47,604 nucleotides of DNA from Clostridia bacterium (GTDB lineage Bacteria; Bacillota; Clostridia; Oscillospirales; CAG-272): contig JAFTKK010000030.1 of assembly GCA_017453325.1 (NCBI GenBank), positions 1 through 47,604 on the forward strand, read 5' to 3'. The notes under the pieces were generated by a model. That model saw only the letters and a list, made by a program, of their open reading frames with translations. It was not told where the DNA came from and made no database searches. The first letter of the stretch is position 1; each line of letters opens with the position of its first letter. A program made the position numbers and the translations under genes. Below, in pieces: positions 1 through 7,590 of the stretch.

Positions 1-7
1 AATGGAA

Positions 8-243
8 ATAGCCTATAACGAAAATTGTCCGTCATAGGCTATACAATCAATAATTAAAATTATCAAATTCTTCTATAAAGCAAAATAGCCCGAACTTCTT
101 ACCAACGGTAAAAAAGTTCAAGCTATTAAGACTTGGTGCGGGTAAGAGGACTTGAACTCTCCAGAACGTACGCTTTGCGTACTCCAAGAGTGTTTTCTTG
201 CGGTTAACACCGCATTTTGCTACGCAAAACCGAAAAACTCGGT
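8..243. repeat. Array of small inverted repeats left of tRNA-Leu
   Basis: This non-coding stretch is packed with inverted repeats. There is a 9-bp-arm hairpin at 8-42 and a long imperfect hairpin at 84-127 (arms AATAGC, GAACTT and TTACC with their complements). Four short perfect hairpins then follow at 168-182, 199-214, 215-229 and 229-243, the last two sharing one base. The array surrounds a truncated copy of the tRNA-Leu 3' end at 134-157. No convincing gene lies here; open frames across it also run through the tRNA. It could be the end of a mobile element or the remains of one. Confidence 0.6.
134..157 (-). pseudogene. tRNA-Leu 3'-end fragment (direct repeat)
   Basis: These 24 bases are identical to 315-338, the 3' end of the intact tRNA-Leu, including the encoded CCA, the 3' half of the acceptor stem and the T-arm. 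Similarity then breaks down. No matching 5' acceptor half follows; only a weak D-loop-like TGGC..AATTGGC is seen on the minus strand near 250-270. It is therefore a tRNA remnant or an attachment-site-like repeat, 181 bp from the intact copy. Confidence 0.75.
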
Positions 244-274
244 ATCGGTGAAAGAGCCAATTAGCCACACAAGC

Positions 275-313
275 AAAAAGAAAGACACCGCCTTGCGCGG
301 TGTCTTTCTTTTT
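275..313 (-). terminator. Terminator of the tRNA operon
   Basis: A perfect 17-bp inverted repeat (275-291 with 297-313) around a 5-nt loop, with A-rich and T-rich ends, lies just beyond the tRNA-Leu 3' end. The flanking A and T runs make it able to work in both directions. Confidence 0.85.
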
Positions 314-314
314 G

Positions 315-401
315 TGGTGCGGGTAAGAGGACTTGAACCTCCACGAAGTTGCCCCCACTAGAACCTGAATCTAGCGCGTCTGCCAATTCCGCCATACCCG
401 C
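315..401 (-). tRNA. tRNA-Leu (anticodon CAG)
   Basis: This is an 87-nt type II tRNA. The acceptor arms GCGGGTA and TACCCGC pair fully, CCA is encoded, and the anticodon stem CTAGA/TCTAG encloses TTCAGGT, giving anticodon CAG, which reads CUG. The long variable arm fits leucine. It follows tRNA-Pro in the same transcript. Confidence 0.96.
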
Positions 402-460
402 GTATGAAGGGTGTCGCGATCGGGCAACACCCTGTCGTTGTAAAACCTTTCGGTTTTAAC

Positions 461-536
461 TGGTCTGAGTGACACGACTTGAACGTGCGGCCTCTACCAC
501 CCCAAGGTAGCGCGCTACCAACTGCGCCACACCCAG
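461..536 (-). tRNA. tRNA-Pro (anticodon GGG)
   Basis: This is a 76-nt tRNA with encoded CCA. The acceptor arms CTGGGTG and CACTCAG pair with one G-T wobble. The anticodon stem CTACC/GGTAG encloses TTGGGGT, giving anticodon GGG, which reads CCC. It is the first gene of a two-tRNA operon that continues to tRNA-Leu 59 nt downstream. Confidence 0.96.
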
Positions 537-553
537 ATTTCTGCGACCTGTAT

Positions 554-582
554 ATTTTAGCACAAAGGGTTTGGCTTGTCAA
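554..582 (-). promoter_or_regulatory. Sigma-A promoter of the tRNA-Pro/tRNA-Leu operon
   Basis: On the minus strand, -35 TTGACA (577-582) and -10 TAAAAT (554-559) are separated by 17 bp. The -10 box lies about 18 nt upstream of tRNA-Pro. Confidence 0.8.
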
Positions 583-649
583 TAGGTTTTTAAAAAATTT
601 TTCTTTTTCTTTCTAAAGCCCCATTTGTCAAGATTTTTTGCGGAAATTC

Positions 650-678
650 TTGCATTTTATCGCATTATCCTTTATACT
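650..678 (+). promoter_or_regulatory. Promoter of the DUF2188-DUF1294 pair
   Basis: -35 TTGCAT (650-655), a 17-bp spacer and -10 TATACT (673-678). The leader contains a GCAGGCA...TGCCTGC inverted repeat at about 690-721, just ahead of the ribosome site AAGGAG. Confidence 0.75.
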
Positions 679-738
679 ATAGGTAAGGGCAGGCATCAGG
701 GTACCGTCAATTCTTGCCTGCTTTGAAAGGAGACTATT

Positions 739-951
739 ATGGCACTTCCCGGTAAGACATACCACGTTTCTTTGAATGACGACGGCAAATGGCAGGTCAA
801 AGCGGAAAAGGCAACCAAAGCCCTCAAGCTCTTTGACACACAAAAAGCAGCAATTGCATACGCTGAGACCATTGCCGAAAACCAGGATGGCAATTTTGTC
901 ATACACAAAAAGGACGGAAAGATCCGTAAACAGGATTACAGCAGCAAATGA
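739..951 (+). CDS. DUF2188 family small protein
   Basis: This 70-residue protein resembles the DUF2188 family: a 'YHVS...GKWQVKAEKA' start, a middle segment 'FDTQKAAIAYAETIAENQDG' and the ending 'IHKKDGKIRKQD'. Members are short, charged, widespread bacterial proteins with no established function. AAGGAG lies 9 nt ahead of the ATG. The stop overlaps the start of the DUF1294 gene by 4 nt, so the two are probably translationally coupled and share the promoter at 650-678 and the terminator at 1215-1254. Confidence 0.85.
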   Translation: MALPGKTYHVSLNDDGKWQVKAEKATKALKLFDTQKAAIAYAETIAENQDGNFVIHKKDGKIRKQDYSSK

Positions 952-1211
952 TAGCGTTTTATTTGATTTATCTCTTACTTTTCAGCCTTGTCACGTTTGC
1001 GCTCTACGGCATTGACAAGGGGCGCGCCAAGCGCGGCGCATGGCGCATTCCCGAAAAGGTTCTGCTTGGCGCATCGCTCTTGGGTGGCGCTGTCGGCGGC
1101 ACTCTCGGTATGCAGCTTTTTCGCCACAAAACCAAGCATTGGTATTTTTATGCCGTCAATATTTTGGCAATCGTGCTGCACGTGGTCATTGCACTCGTGC
1201 TGCTGCCCTGA
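948..1211 (+). CDS. DUF1294 small membrane protein
   Basis: This 87-residue protein has three hydrophobic segments (about residues 2-18, 40-58 and 66-86). It carries the DUF1294 signature 'YGIDKGRAKRGAWRIPE' followed by 'LGGAVGGTLGMQLFRHKTKHWYF' split over two helices. It is an inner-membrane protein of unknown role. Its ATG overlaps the DUF2188 stop in an ATGA arrangement, which indicates translational coupling. Confidence 0.9.
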   Translation: MIAFYLIYLLLFSLVTFALYGIDKGRAKRGAWRIPEKVLLGASLLGGAVGGTLGMQLFRHKTKHWYFYAVNILAIVLHVVIALVLLP

Positions 1212-1214
1212 CAC

Positions 1215-1254
1215 AAAAAATGCGTGTCGCTCCGCGGAGCGACACGCATTTTTT
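1215..1254. terminator. Bidirectional terminator
   Basis: A perfect 19-bp inverted repeat with six A at the left and six T at the right lies between convergent genes (DUF1294 from the left, the 100-residue protein from the right). It can stop both transcripts. The stop codon of the right-hand gene lies inside its right edge. Confidence 0.9.
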
Positions 1255-1555
1255 ATGCCTGTGCTTTTCTCAACTCAAGGTCAAGCCAGGTCATGCCGAG
1301 CGTAAACGCATCGTGCAAGCTATCCTTGTCGCCCTGTTTGATCACCTTATTGGGGTCCTTGGCATCCACAACCTGAATCATCACCTTGTTGGGCACCTTA
1401 TCCTCGCCCTCGCCCGTATAGCTCATAATATCAAGACACAGCACGCAAGGATCATTATTCAGGTCGCCGTAAATGATGGTATCGTTTTCACGAACCAAGG
1501 GCTTTCCCAGATATGTCAGGTATTCACCCTCAACCTTTTTTCTTTCGTCAGCCAT
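1253..1555 (-). CDS. Hypothetical protein, 100 residues
   Basis: I do not recognise this family. The protein is acidic and soluble, with no signal peptide or membrane segment. Its middle reads 'NDTIIYGDLNNDPCVLCLDIMSYTGE' (two cysteines three apart), followed by a 'VPNKVMIQVVDAKDPNKV' strand pattern, so it is probably a small alpha/beta domain. The ATG start is supported by GGAGG 7 nt upstream and by a promoter with a 17-bp spacer (1590-1618). TmcAL lies upstream in the same direction, and transcripts may read through. Confidence 0.8.
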   Translation of the reverse strand: MADERKKVEGEYLTYLGKPLVRENDTIIYGDLNNDPCVLCLDIMSYTGEGEDKVPNKVMIQVVDAKDPNKVIKQGDKDSLHDAFTLGMTWLDLELRKAQA

Positions 1556-1589
1556 TATCCTGCCTCCTCTGCGAAAATTTCTACGTTAT

Positions 1590-1618
1590 AGTATACCACG
1601 CGTTACAAAAAAAGTCAA
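1590..1618 (-). promoter_or_regulatory. Promoter of the 100-residue protein gene
   Basis: On the minus strand, -35 TTGACT (1613-1618), a 17-bp spacer and -10 TATACT (1590-1595) precede the GGAGG site at 1563-1567. Confidence 0.8.
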
Positions 1619-1649
1619 GCAATTTGAAAAATATGGTATCTTAACGTGC

Positions 1650-2807
1650 TCAAATCAAATAGGGCTTTGCCGTCTGCAGGGTGTGCGGTGCAAGACCGCC
1701 CTCAAAGCACAGCGCAAAAAGACCGTCCGAGACCAACGCCAGCGTGCGCTGACGCGCGGCCATTGCGCCAAGACCTGTAATATCAGCCTGCTTGGTCACC
1801 ACGGGAATGATGCGCCGCCGCGCGGTTTCGGCCAAATATTCGCGTCCGCGGGCATTGGCGGCAAGCAACCGCAGGTAAACGGGGTGCGCCGCAAGGTCGG
1901 CCTGCGTGACACCCGCCAGCAAATAAAGCAACGCGCGACGGATCCGACCGTCGGTATATCTCTTGGTGGCTGCCGCCCGACAAAGTGTGCCGTAGTCCGT
2001 GGCGGCAAAAGCAGCCTTGACAAGATGTGCAAGCAGTCCCCCACCGCACTCGGCTATCTCGGCAGTTGCCCCGTTTCTCGCACCGTCCGCACGCAAAAGC
2101 GCCAGCATGGCACCGCCAAGCCGCGCCGTATCGGCAAAGCCAACCCGTTTGGCGGCATCAAGGAAGATTTGCCGCGCGTGCTGCGGAATATACTCCGAAA
2201 CATCCTCGCCCTCAGCCAAAGCACGGCGCAACGCCGTAGCAGAGGGAAATTGACCGTTTTCCAGCACCGTATCGCGGTATTGTGCCCCTTGGCGGCGCAG
2301 GGTAACCGCTTGCATATCGGGCGTCTCGCGCAGCATGGCGCGCAGATACTCCACACCGAGAATATCATTGGAGGAGATCCTTGCCCCCAACGCAGCAAAA
2401 TAAGCCGCCGCATCCCCCGTGTTTTGCATCACGTCAGGCGTCTTTTCGCGATAATTGTCCTCAGGCGCCCGCGCCGCGAGCTCCCGAAGCTGCCCCACGT
2501 CACCGCACTCGCTACCAAACGCCAAAGTATCCACACCCAAAGCACCCAGCGCCCGCACACCCGCCGTAGCAAAATGGCGTGCCGAGGCGGCAGCAAAGGG
2601 GAACGGAAGCTCAAGCACAAGATCCGCCCCACCCGCAATAGCCATGGCGGCACGCGAGACGGGCGGCAGAAGCGCCGCCTCCCCCCGCTGCGTAAAATTG
2701 CCACTCATGAGACAAATCACGGTCTTCGCGCCCCGCACATGCTCCAAAAGGCGAGCGTGACCCGCGTGAAAGGGATTATATTCACAAATAATACCAACGT
2801 GCTTCAT
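1650..2807 (-). CDS. tmcAL: tRNA(Met) cytidine acetate ligase (YlbM/TmcAL)
   Basis: TmcAL activates acetate with ATP and acetylates the wobble cytidine (ac4C34) of elongator tRNA-Met. The protein opens with the nucleotidyltransferase signature 'GIICEYNPFHAGHARLLE' (an HxGH-type motif at about residues 15-18), then 'MSGNFTQRGE' and 'GADLVLELPF', all typical of YlbM. At 385 residues it is close to the usual length of about 400. AAGGAG lies 5 nt ahead of the ATG. It is divergent from acetate kinase, which interconverts acetate and acetyl phosphate, so substrate supply and use are encoded side by side. No clear terminator follows; the next gene leftward has its own promoter. Confidence 0.93.
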   Translation of the reverse strand: MKHVGIICEYNPFHAGHARLLEHVRGAKTVICLMSGNFTQRGEAALLPPVSRAAMAIAGGADLVLELPFPFAAASARHFATAGVRALGALGVDTLAFGSECGDVGQLRELAARAPEDNYREKTPDVMQNTGDAAAYFAALGARISSNDILGVEYLRAMLRETPDMQAVTLRRQGAQYRDTVLENGQFPSATALRRALAEGEDVSEYIPQHARQIFLDAAKRVGFADTARLGGAMLALLRADGARNGATAEIAECGGGLLAHLVKAAFAATDYGTLCRAAATKRYTDGRIRRALLYLLAGVTQADLAAHPVYLRLLAANARGREYLAETARRRIIPVVTKQADITGLGAMAARQRTLALVSDGLFALCFEGGLAPHTLQTAKPYLI

Positions 2808-2847
2808 GGTTGCTCCTTAAAAAATCCGCTTTTTTGTTGCTAAAATA

Positions 2848-2876
2848 TTGAAAAAAGCTTTTTCGTGTGCTATACT
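2848..2876 (+). promoter_or_regulatory. Promoter of ackA
   Basis: -35 TTGAAA (2848-2853), a 17-bp spacer and -10 TATACT (2871-2876). The ribosome site GGAGG is at 2907-2911, 10 nt before the ATG. The region is shared with the divergent tmcAL gene, whose own promoter is not obvious. Confidence 0.8.
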
Positions 2877-2921
2877 ATAAGATGATATATTTTTAATACT
2901 TATTTTGGAGGTTGCTGAAAT

Positions 2922-4151
2922 ATGAATGTTTTGGTCGTCAACGCGGGATCCAGTTCCCTCAAATACCAACTTTTTGACACCAATACCGACACCGTTGTTG
3001 CTAAGGGTATTTGCGAGCGCATCGGTATCGATGGGTCCGCCATTGAGCACAAGCAGCTGCTCAAGGGCCTGAAAATTGAAGAAAAGCGCGCCATGAAAAA
3101 CCACGCCGAGGCAATGAGCATCGTCGTAGAAAAGCTGCTTGACTCCACCTACGGCTGCATCTCCTCTATGGACGAGATTGAGGCCGTCGGTCACCGCGTG
3201 GTGCACGGCGGTGCTTATTTCTCCGAGTCGATGCTGCTGAGTGACGACGTGCTGGCCAAGCTCCGTCTTTGCCACGATTTCGCTCCCCTGCACACCCCCG
3301 CACATATCCAGGGTATCGAGGGCTGCCTTGCCGTCATGCCCGAAAAGCCCCAGGTGCTGGTGTTTGACACCGCATTCCACCAGACCATGAAGCCCGAGGC
3401 CTTTACCTATGCCCTGCCCTACGAGCTCTACCGCGACTACGGCGTGCGCCGCTACGGTGCACACGGCACCTCTCACCGCTTTGTGGCGGGCGAGATGCTC
3501 AAGATCCTCGGCCGCACCGAGGGCACGAAGATCGTGACCTGCCATATCGGCAACGGCTCCTCTGTTTCGGCAGTCAAGGACGGCAAGGTCATGGATACCT
3601 CCATGGGCTTTACCCCCCTTGCAGGCGTAGAAATGGGTACCCGTTGCGGCGATATTGACCCCGCTATCGTACCCTTTATGATGGAAAAGCTGAACCTGAC
3701 TCCCGCCGAGGCCAGCGATCTGATGAACAAGAAATCGGGCTTCCTTGGCGTGACCGGCGGCTATTCCTCCGACTCGCGCGACCTTGAAAAGGCCGTGGCA
3801 GAGGGCCCCGCAAACCCGCATTACGAGCAGGCCAATCTTGCTATCAATATTCTCAAGCTTCAGCTCAAGAAGCTGATCGGCGCATACGCCGCCGAGATGA
3901 ACGGCCTTGACGCCATCGTCTTCACCGCAGGCATCGGCGAGAACAACGCCCGTCTGCGCGAGATCGTTTGCGAGGATATGAGCTACTTCGGCATTGAGAT
4001 CGACAAGGAGCTGAACGCCAAGATGGTAAGACAGCCCAACATCGTGAAGCTCTCGACCGACGCCTCCAAGGTGGCCGTTTACCTGATCCCCACCAACGAG
4101 GAGCTTTTGATCGCGCGCGATACCGAGGCACTGGTAAACGCTGCAAAATAA
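2922..4151 (+). CDS. ackA: Acetate kinase
   Basis: It catalyses acetyl phosphate + ADP to acetate + ATP, the last step of acetate fermentation in the cytosol. The ASKHA-fold signatures are all present: 'NAGSSSLKYQLFD' at residues 7-19, 'GHRVVHGG', 'HGTSHRFVA', 'GNGSSVSAVKDGK', 'GTRCGDIDP' and 'FTAGIGENN'. At 409 residues it is full length for the family. No phosphotransacetylase gene is in the window. It reads toward gpmI 60 nt downstream, with no strong terminator between, so the two may be co-transcribed. Confidence 0.98.
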   Translation: MNVLVVNAGSSSLKYQLFDTNTDTVVAKGICERIGIDGSAIEHKQLLKGLKIEEKRAMKNHAEAMSIVVEKLLDSTYGCISSMDEIEAVGHRVVHGGAYFSESMLLSDDVLAKLRLCHDFAPLHTPAHIQGIEGCLAVMPEKPQVLVFDTAFHQTMKPEAFTYALPYELYRDYGVRRYGAHGTSHRFVAGEMLKILGRTEGTKIVTCHIGNGSSVSAVKDGKVMDTSMGFTPLAGVEMGTRCGDIDPAIVPFMMEKLNLTPAEASDLMNKKSGFLGVTGGYSSDSRDLEKAVAEGPANPHYEQANLAINILKLQLKKLIGAYAAEMNGLDAIVFTAGIGENNARLREIVCEDMSYFGIEIDKELNAKMVRQPNIVKLSTDASKVAVYLIPTNEELLIARDTEALVNAAK

Positions 4152-4211
4152 TCACTTTACAATAGTATAACACAGGCCGCCCCTTTTGGCAAGGCCGCAA
4201 AAGGAGATAAC

Positions 4212-5870
4212 ATGAGCAAAACGCTGAAAAAACTGCAAAAATTTGAGGGCGTCAAGGGCCCCGTTGTGACCATTGTAATGGACGGTGTGGGTCTTGCACC
4301 CGATACCGCAGGCAACGCCGTTGCCACCGCCTACACCCCCGTGCTTGATATGCTGATGAGCAAGTATCCGACCGTCTCCCTCAAGGCGCACGGCACCGCC
4401 GTGGGTCTGCCCTCCGATGACGACATGGGCAACTCCGAGGTAGGCCACAATGCACTCGGTGCAGGTCAGGTCTTCGCCCAGGGCGCGAAGCTGGTTTCCA
4501 ACTCGATCGAAAGCGGCAAGATGTTTGCCTCCGCCACTTGGCAGGAGCTGATCGCCAACGTCAAGACCTCGGGCGGCGTGCTGCACTTCCTCGGCCTGTT
4601 TTCCGACGGCAACGTGCACTCCCATATCGACCACCTCAAGGCCATGGTCAAGCAGGCCAAGGCAGAGGGCATCAAGACCGTGCGCATCCACACCCTCATC
4701 GACGGCCGTGACGTAGGCGAGACCTCCGCCCTTGAATATATCGATCCCTTCGAGGCATTCCTCGCTGACCTGAACGACGCCACCTTCGACGCAGCCATTG
4801 CCAGCGGCGGTGGCCGTATGACCATCACCATGGACCGCTACGAGGCCAACTGGGCTATGGTTGAGCTTGGCTGGAAGACCCACGTGCTGGGCGAGGGTCG
4901 CCAGTTTGCCAGCGCTGCCGAGGCCGTAAAGACCTACCGTGCCGAGACCAAGGTGATCGACCAGGATCTGCCCCCCTTCGTCATTGCCAAGGACGGCAAG
5001 CCCGTGGGCACCGTGAACGACGGCGACAGCGTGATCTTCTACAACTTCCGCGGTGACCGTTCCATCGAGATCTCCAAGGCCTTCGACGGCGGTGCGGAGT
5101 TTGATAAGTTCGACCGCGTGCGCGTACCCGCCGTGGTTTACGCAGGCATGCTTGAGTATGACGGCGACCTGCACATCCCGAAAAAATACCTTGTATCTCC
5201 CCCCGAGATCACCAATACCATGAGCGAGTATCTCGCTGCCACCGGCATCAATCAGCTGGCCATCTCCGAAACGCAGAAATACGGTCACGTCACCTACTTC
5301 TGGAACGGCAACAAGTCCGGCAAATTCTCCGAGGAGCTGGAGACCTATATTGAGGTTCCCTCCGACGTTGTTCCCTTCGAGCAGCGCCCCTGGATGAAGT
5401 GTGCCGAGATCACCGACAAGCTGATCGAGTGCCTGGAAAGCGGCAAATACCGTTACCTGCGCGTCAACTTCCCGAACGGCGACATGGTCGGTCACACCGG
5501 CTCTCTCGCCGCTACCCGTTGCTCGATGGAGGCACTTGACCTCCAGCTTGGCCGCCTGCTGCCCGTGATTGACCGTCTCGGCGGTGTGGCGCTGCTGACC
5601 GCAGACCACGGCAATGCCGACGAGATGTACGAGACCGATAAGAAGGGACAGCCCAAGGTAGGCAAGGATGGCTCCTACAAGGCCAAGACCAGCCATACCC
5701 TCAACCGCGTACCCTGCATCATCTATGACAACACCGCCGCAAAGGACGCCTACACCGTAAAGGCTGACGAAGGCAACTTTGGCCTCTCGAACGTGGCCGC
5801 CACCATGGTCAACCTCCTCGGCTACGAGGCACCCGACGCGTGGGATGCATCGGTCATTGATGTGAAATAA
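4212..5870 (+). CDS. gpmI: 2,3-bisphosphoglycerate-independent phosphoglycerate mutase
   Basis: It interconverts 3- and 2-phosphoglycerate in glycolysis, using two Mn2+ ions and a phosphoserine intermediate. The visible motifs are 'IVMDGVGLAP' (metal), 'DMGNSEVGHNALG' with the catalytic Ser75, 'FSDGNVHSH', 'DGRDVGETSALEY', 'NFRGDRS', 'ADHGNADEM' (metal) and 'KTSHTLNRVP'. At 552 residues it is longer than the roughly 510-residue Bacillus enzyme and resembles the longer variants. AAAGGAG lies 6 nt ahead of the ATG. The gene sits behind ackA. Confidence 0.97.
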   Translation: MSKTLKKLQKFEGVKGPVVTIVMDGVGLAPDTAGNAVATAYTPVLDMLMSKYPTVSLKAHGTAVGLPSDDDMGNSEVGHNALGAGQVFAQGAKLVSNSIESGKMFASATWQELIANVKTSGGVLHFLGLFSDGNVHSHIDHLKAMVKQAKAEGIKTVRIHTLIDGRDVGETSALEYIDPFEAFLADLNDATFDAAIASGGGRMTITMDRYEANWAMVELGWKTHVLGEGRQFASAAEAVKTYRAETKVIDQDLPPFVIAKDGKPVGTVNDGDSVIFYNFRGDRSIEISKAFDGGAEFDKFDRVRVPAVVYAGMLEYDGDLHIPKKYLVSPPEITNTMSEYLAATGINQLAISETQKYGHVTYFWNGNKSGKFSEELETYIEVPSDVVPFEQRPWMKCAEITDKLIECLESGKYRYLRVNFPNGDMVGHTGSLAATRCSMEALDLQLGRLLPVIDRLGGVALLTADHGNADEMYETDKKGQPKVGKDGSYKAKTSHTLNRVPCIIYDNTAAKDAYTVKADEGNFGLSNVAATMVNLLGYEAPDAWDASVIDVK

Positions 5871-5889
5871 CCCATTCAAAACTTTTTAA

Positions 5890-5927
5890 AAGGGCGAAAT
5901 TAGACCATTGTTCTGATTTTCGCCCTT
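5890..5927 (+). terminator. Probable terminator after gpmI
   Basis: 10-bp arms (AAGGGCGAAA and TTTCGCCCTT) enclose an 18-nt loop. The T-run after the stem is interrupted, so termination strength is uncertain. Confidence 0.6.
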
Positions 5928-5963
5928 GCCTTTATAAACTTTCTTTATTATAAGGAGAAAACC

Positions 5964-7322
5964 ATGTTTAACCCCAAGGATTTCGGAGCAATGGGCGATG
6001 GCATTGCTCTTGATTCAAAGGCGATTCAAAAAGCCATTGACGCCTGCTTTGAGGCAGGAGGCGGAACGGTGTATATTCCCGAGGGAAAGTATTTGTGCGG
6101 CACCATGCACCTAAAAACAAACGTTCATATTTGGCTTGACAAGGGCGCTACCATTTTGGGCAGTAAAAACCGCGAGGATTTCGACCGCTATGAGGAGGAT
6201 GCAGCGAACACCGAATTCCAGGACAGAAGCCATAGCTTTTTCCATCACAGTCTTTTCCATGCCGATGGGGCAAATGATATCGCGCTGACGGGCTTTGGCA
6301 AAATTGACATGCAATCCGCCTGGGAAGATCTTGATTTTACAGAATTTCCCGGCAGCAAAGGCTGCCATTGGTGTCGAGGATGCAAGGTGGTTGCATTTAA
6401 GGAGTGCACAAACGTAGTGATACGGGATCTTGTGATCAGAAACGCTACCGATCTCGCCGTTTACGTGGCAGGCTGTGAGAACGTGACAATTTCGGGGCTT
6501 AACCTGTTTTCTCACGTAGACGGCATCAGCCCGGACTCCTGCAAAAACGTAGTCATCTCAGACTGCATCGTTGACACGGGCGATGATGCGATCGTACCGA
6601 AATGCTCCTACACACTTGGGCGCTTTAAGAGCATGGAGAACCTTACCGTTGCAAACTGTGTGGTAAGAAGTACCGCCTCCGCCATTAAATTTGGCACAGA
6701 GTCAAACTCCGCCTTTATTAACACCACCATAACGGGCTGCACTGTTTATGACACGCGCTTAGAGGGGCTTTTCATTATGACCGCCGACGGCGCGCGGGTG
6801 GAGGGCCTTTCTATCTCCAACATCACCATGAGAAATGTTGCCGTTCCGATTGCGCTGCTGGTAAGCAACCGTGCGCGCGGCCCCGAGGGCACCGCGATTG
6901 GCGAAATGAAAAACATTTCTATTTCCAATGTGATCGTCACGGGTCCTTACACAGAAACCATCCATGCAACCATGGCACAAAACTCAAAAGATTATTACGC
7001 CAACACGTTGGAAAAGCCCTGTCATCACTTCCCTCTTTTGATCGCAGGACAAGAGGACAGCGTGATCAAAAACGTAAGCCTTTCCAACATTCAATTCGTA
7101 GTTCCCGGTGGCGGCAGCGAGGCTGACAGAGAAATTGTGTTAAACGAACTGCGTACACAGTACCCTTCGGTAAGGGCATTCGGAACAAAAGCACCCGTTT
7201 ACGGCTTTTATGCCAAGCATGTGGACAACCTAAAGCTTTACAACGTTGATTTTATCACGGAAAAGCCCGATGCAAGAGATGCGATGCAGCTTGAGCACGT
7301 CACGAGATTTAAGCAAGTGTGA
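5964..7322 (+). CDS. GH28-family (polygalacturonase-fold) protein with altered active site
   Basis: This 452-residue right-handed beta-helix protein belongs to the glycoside hydrolase 28 / pectin-degrading superfamily. It starts with 'DFGAMGDGIALDSKAIQKAI' and carries repeated 'NVTISGLN'-like coils. The usual NTD motif reads 'HVDGISPDSC' (Asp186), and 'TGDDAI' keeps Asp207-Asp208. The GHG histidine is missing ('STASAIKFGTES' instead) and the RIK lysine segment reads 'EGLFIMTADG'. There is no signal peptide, so it should be cytoplasmic. It may act on short imported oligosaccharides or be catalytically different. Its base composition looks AT-richer than gpmI. AAGGAG lies 7 nt before the ATG, and the gene stands alone between two terminators. 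Confidence 0.85.
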   Translation: MFNPKDFGAMGDGIALDSKAIQKAIDACFEAGGGTVYIPEGKYLCGTMHLKTNVHIWLDKGATILGSKNREDFDRYEEDAANTEFQDRSHSFFHHSLFHADGANDIALTGFGKIDMQSAWEDLDFTEFPGSKGCHWCRGCKVVAFKECTNVVIRDLVIRNATDLAVYVAGCENVTISGLNLFSHVDGISPDSCKNVVISDCIVDTGDDAIVPKCSYTLGRFKSMENLTVANCVVRSTASAIKFGTESNSAFINTTITGCTVYDTRLEGLFIMTADGARVEGLSISNITMRNVAVPIALLVSNRARGPEGTAIGEMKNISISNVIVTGPYTETIHATMAQNSKDYYANTLEKPCHHFPLLIAGQEDSVIKNVSLSNIQFVVPGGGSEADREIVLNELRTQYPSVRAFGTKAPVYGFYAKHVDNLKLYNVDFITEKPDARDAMQLEHVTRFKQV

Positions 7323-7341
7323 GTAAATTGTATAGACGAAG

Positions 7342-7373
7342 AGAGCCTCCTTTTGAACAAGGAGGCTCTTTTT
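7342..7373 (+). terminator. Terminator after the GH28 gene
   Basis: A perfect 11-bp stem (7342-7352 with 7359-7369) with a 6-nt loop is followed by a T-run. Confidence 0.9.
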
Positions 7374-7590
7374 CTTCCAAACGTTTCGCGGAACGAAACT
7401 AAATATTTTCCATTTTCGCGAGCGTTTTTTCTAATTTTAACAAAAAATATTTTAAATAATCGCGGCGCAACGCAAAAAGTATTCTGTTTTTTGGATTTTA
7501 CGGATGGTGCGAATGTCACCCACGACGACAGATCGGGAAGCTCCCTTTTGAAAAATGGGGGGCTTCCCGATCTCCTTGCCTTTGGCAATC
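7374..7590. other. AT-rich intergenic stretch with a hairpin beyond thrS
   Basis: About 215 bp without a gene lie between convergent genes. The left part is AT-rich. At 7530-7573 a roughly 15-bp inverted repeat (AGATCGGGAAGC and its complement) lies just beyond the thrS stop. On the minus strand it lacks a T-run, so it may be a weak terminator or a 3'-end stabilising structure. Nothing else is recognisable. Confidence 0.6.

Noticed and set aside
168-243. CRISPR-like array in the hairpin region
   Set aside because: The hairpins have different sequences and no constant repeat with regular spacers, and no cas genes are present.
47-361. Two small open frames at the left edge (about 103 and 69 codons, opposite strands)
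   Set aside because: Both run through the tRNA-Leu gene, its fragment and the terminator; they have no ribosome site and no recognisable motif.
1473-2843. A 456-codon plus-strand frame opposite tmcAL
   Set aside because: It overlaps the whole of tmcAL, is extremely Arg-rich and has no family resemblance; it is a shadow.
4152-5879. A 575-codon open frame antisense to gpmI, and similar very long antisense frames at 28293-30785, 34326-36695, 37730-39286 and 44411-46708
   Set aside because: Each lies exactly opposite strongly supported genes, has low-complexity His/Gly/Leu-rich composition without family motifs and lacks a suitable ribosome site. They follow from GC-rich third codon positions in the true genes.
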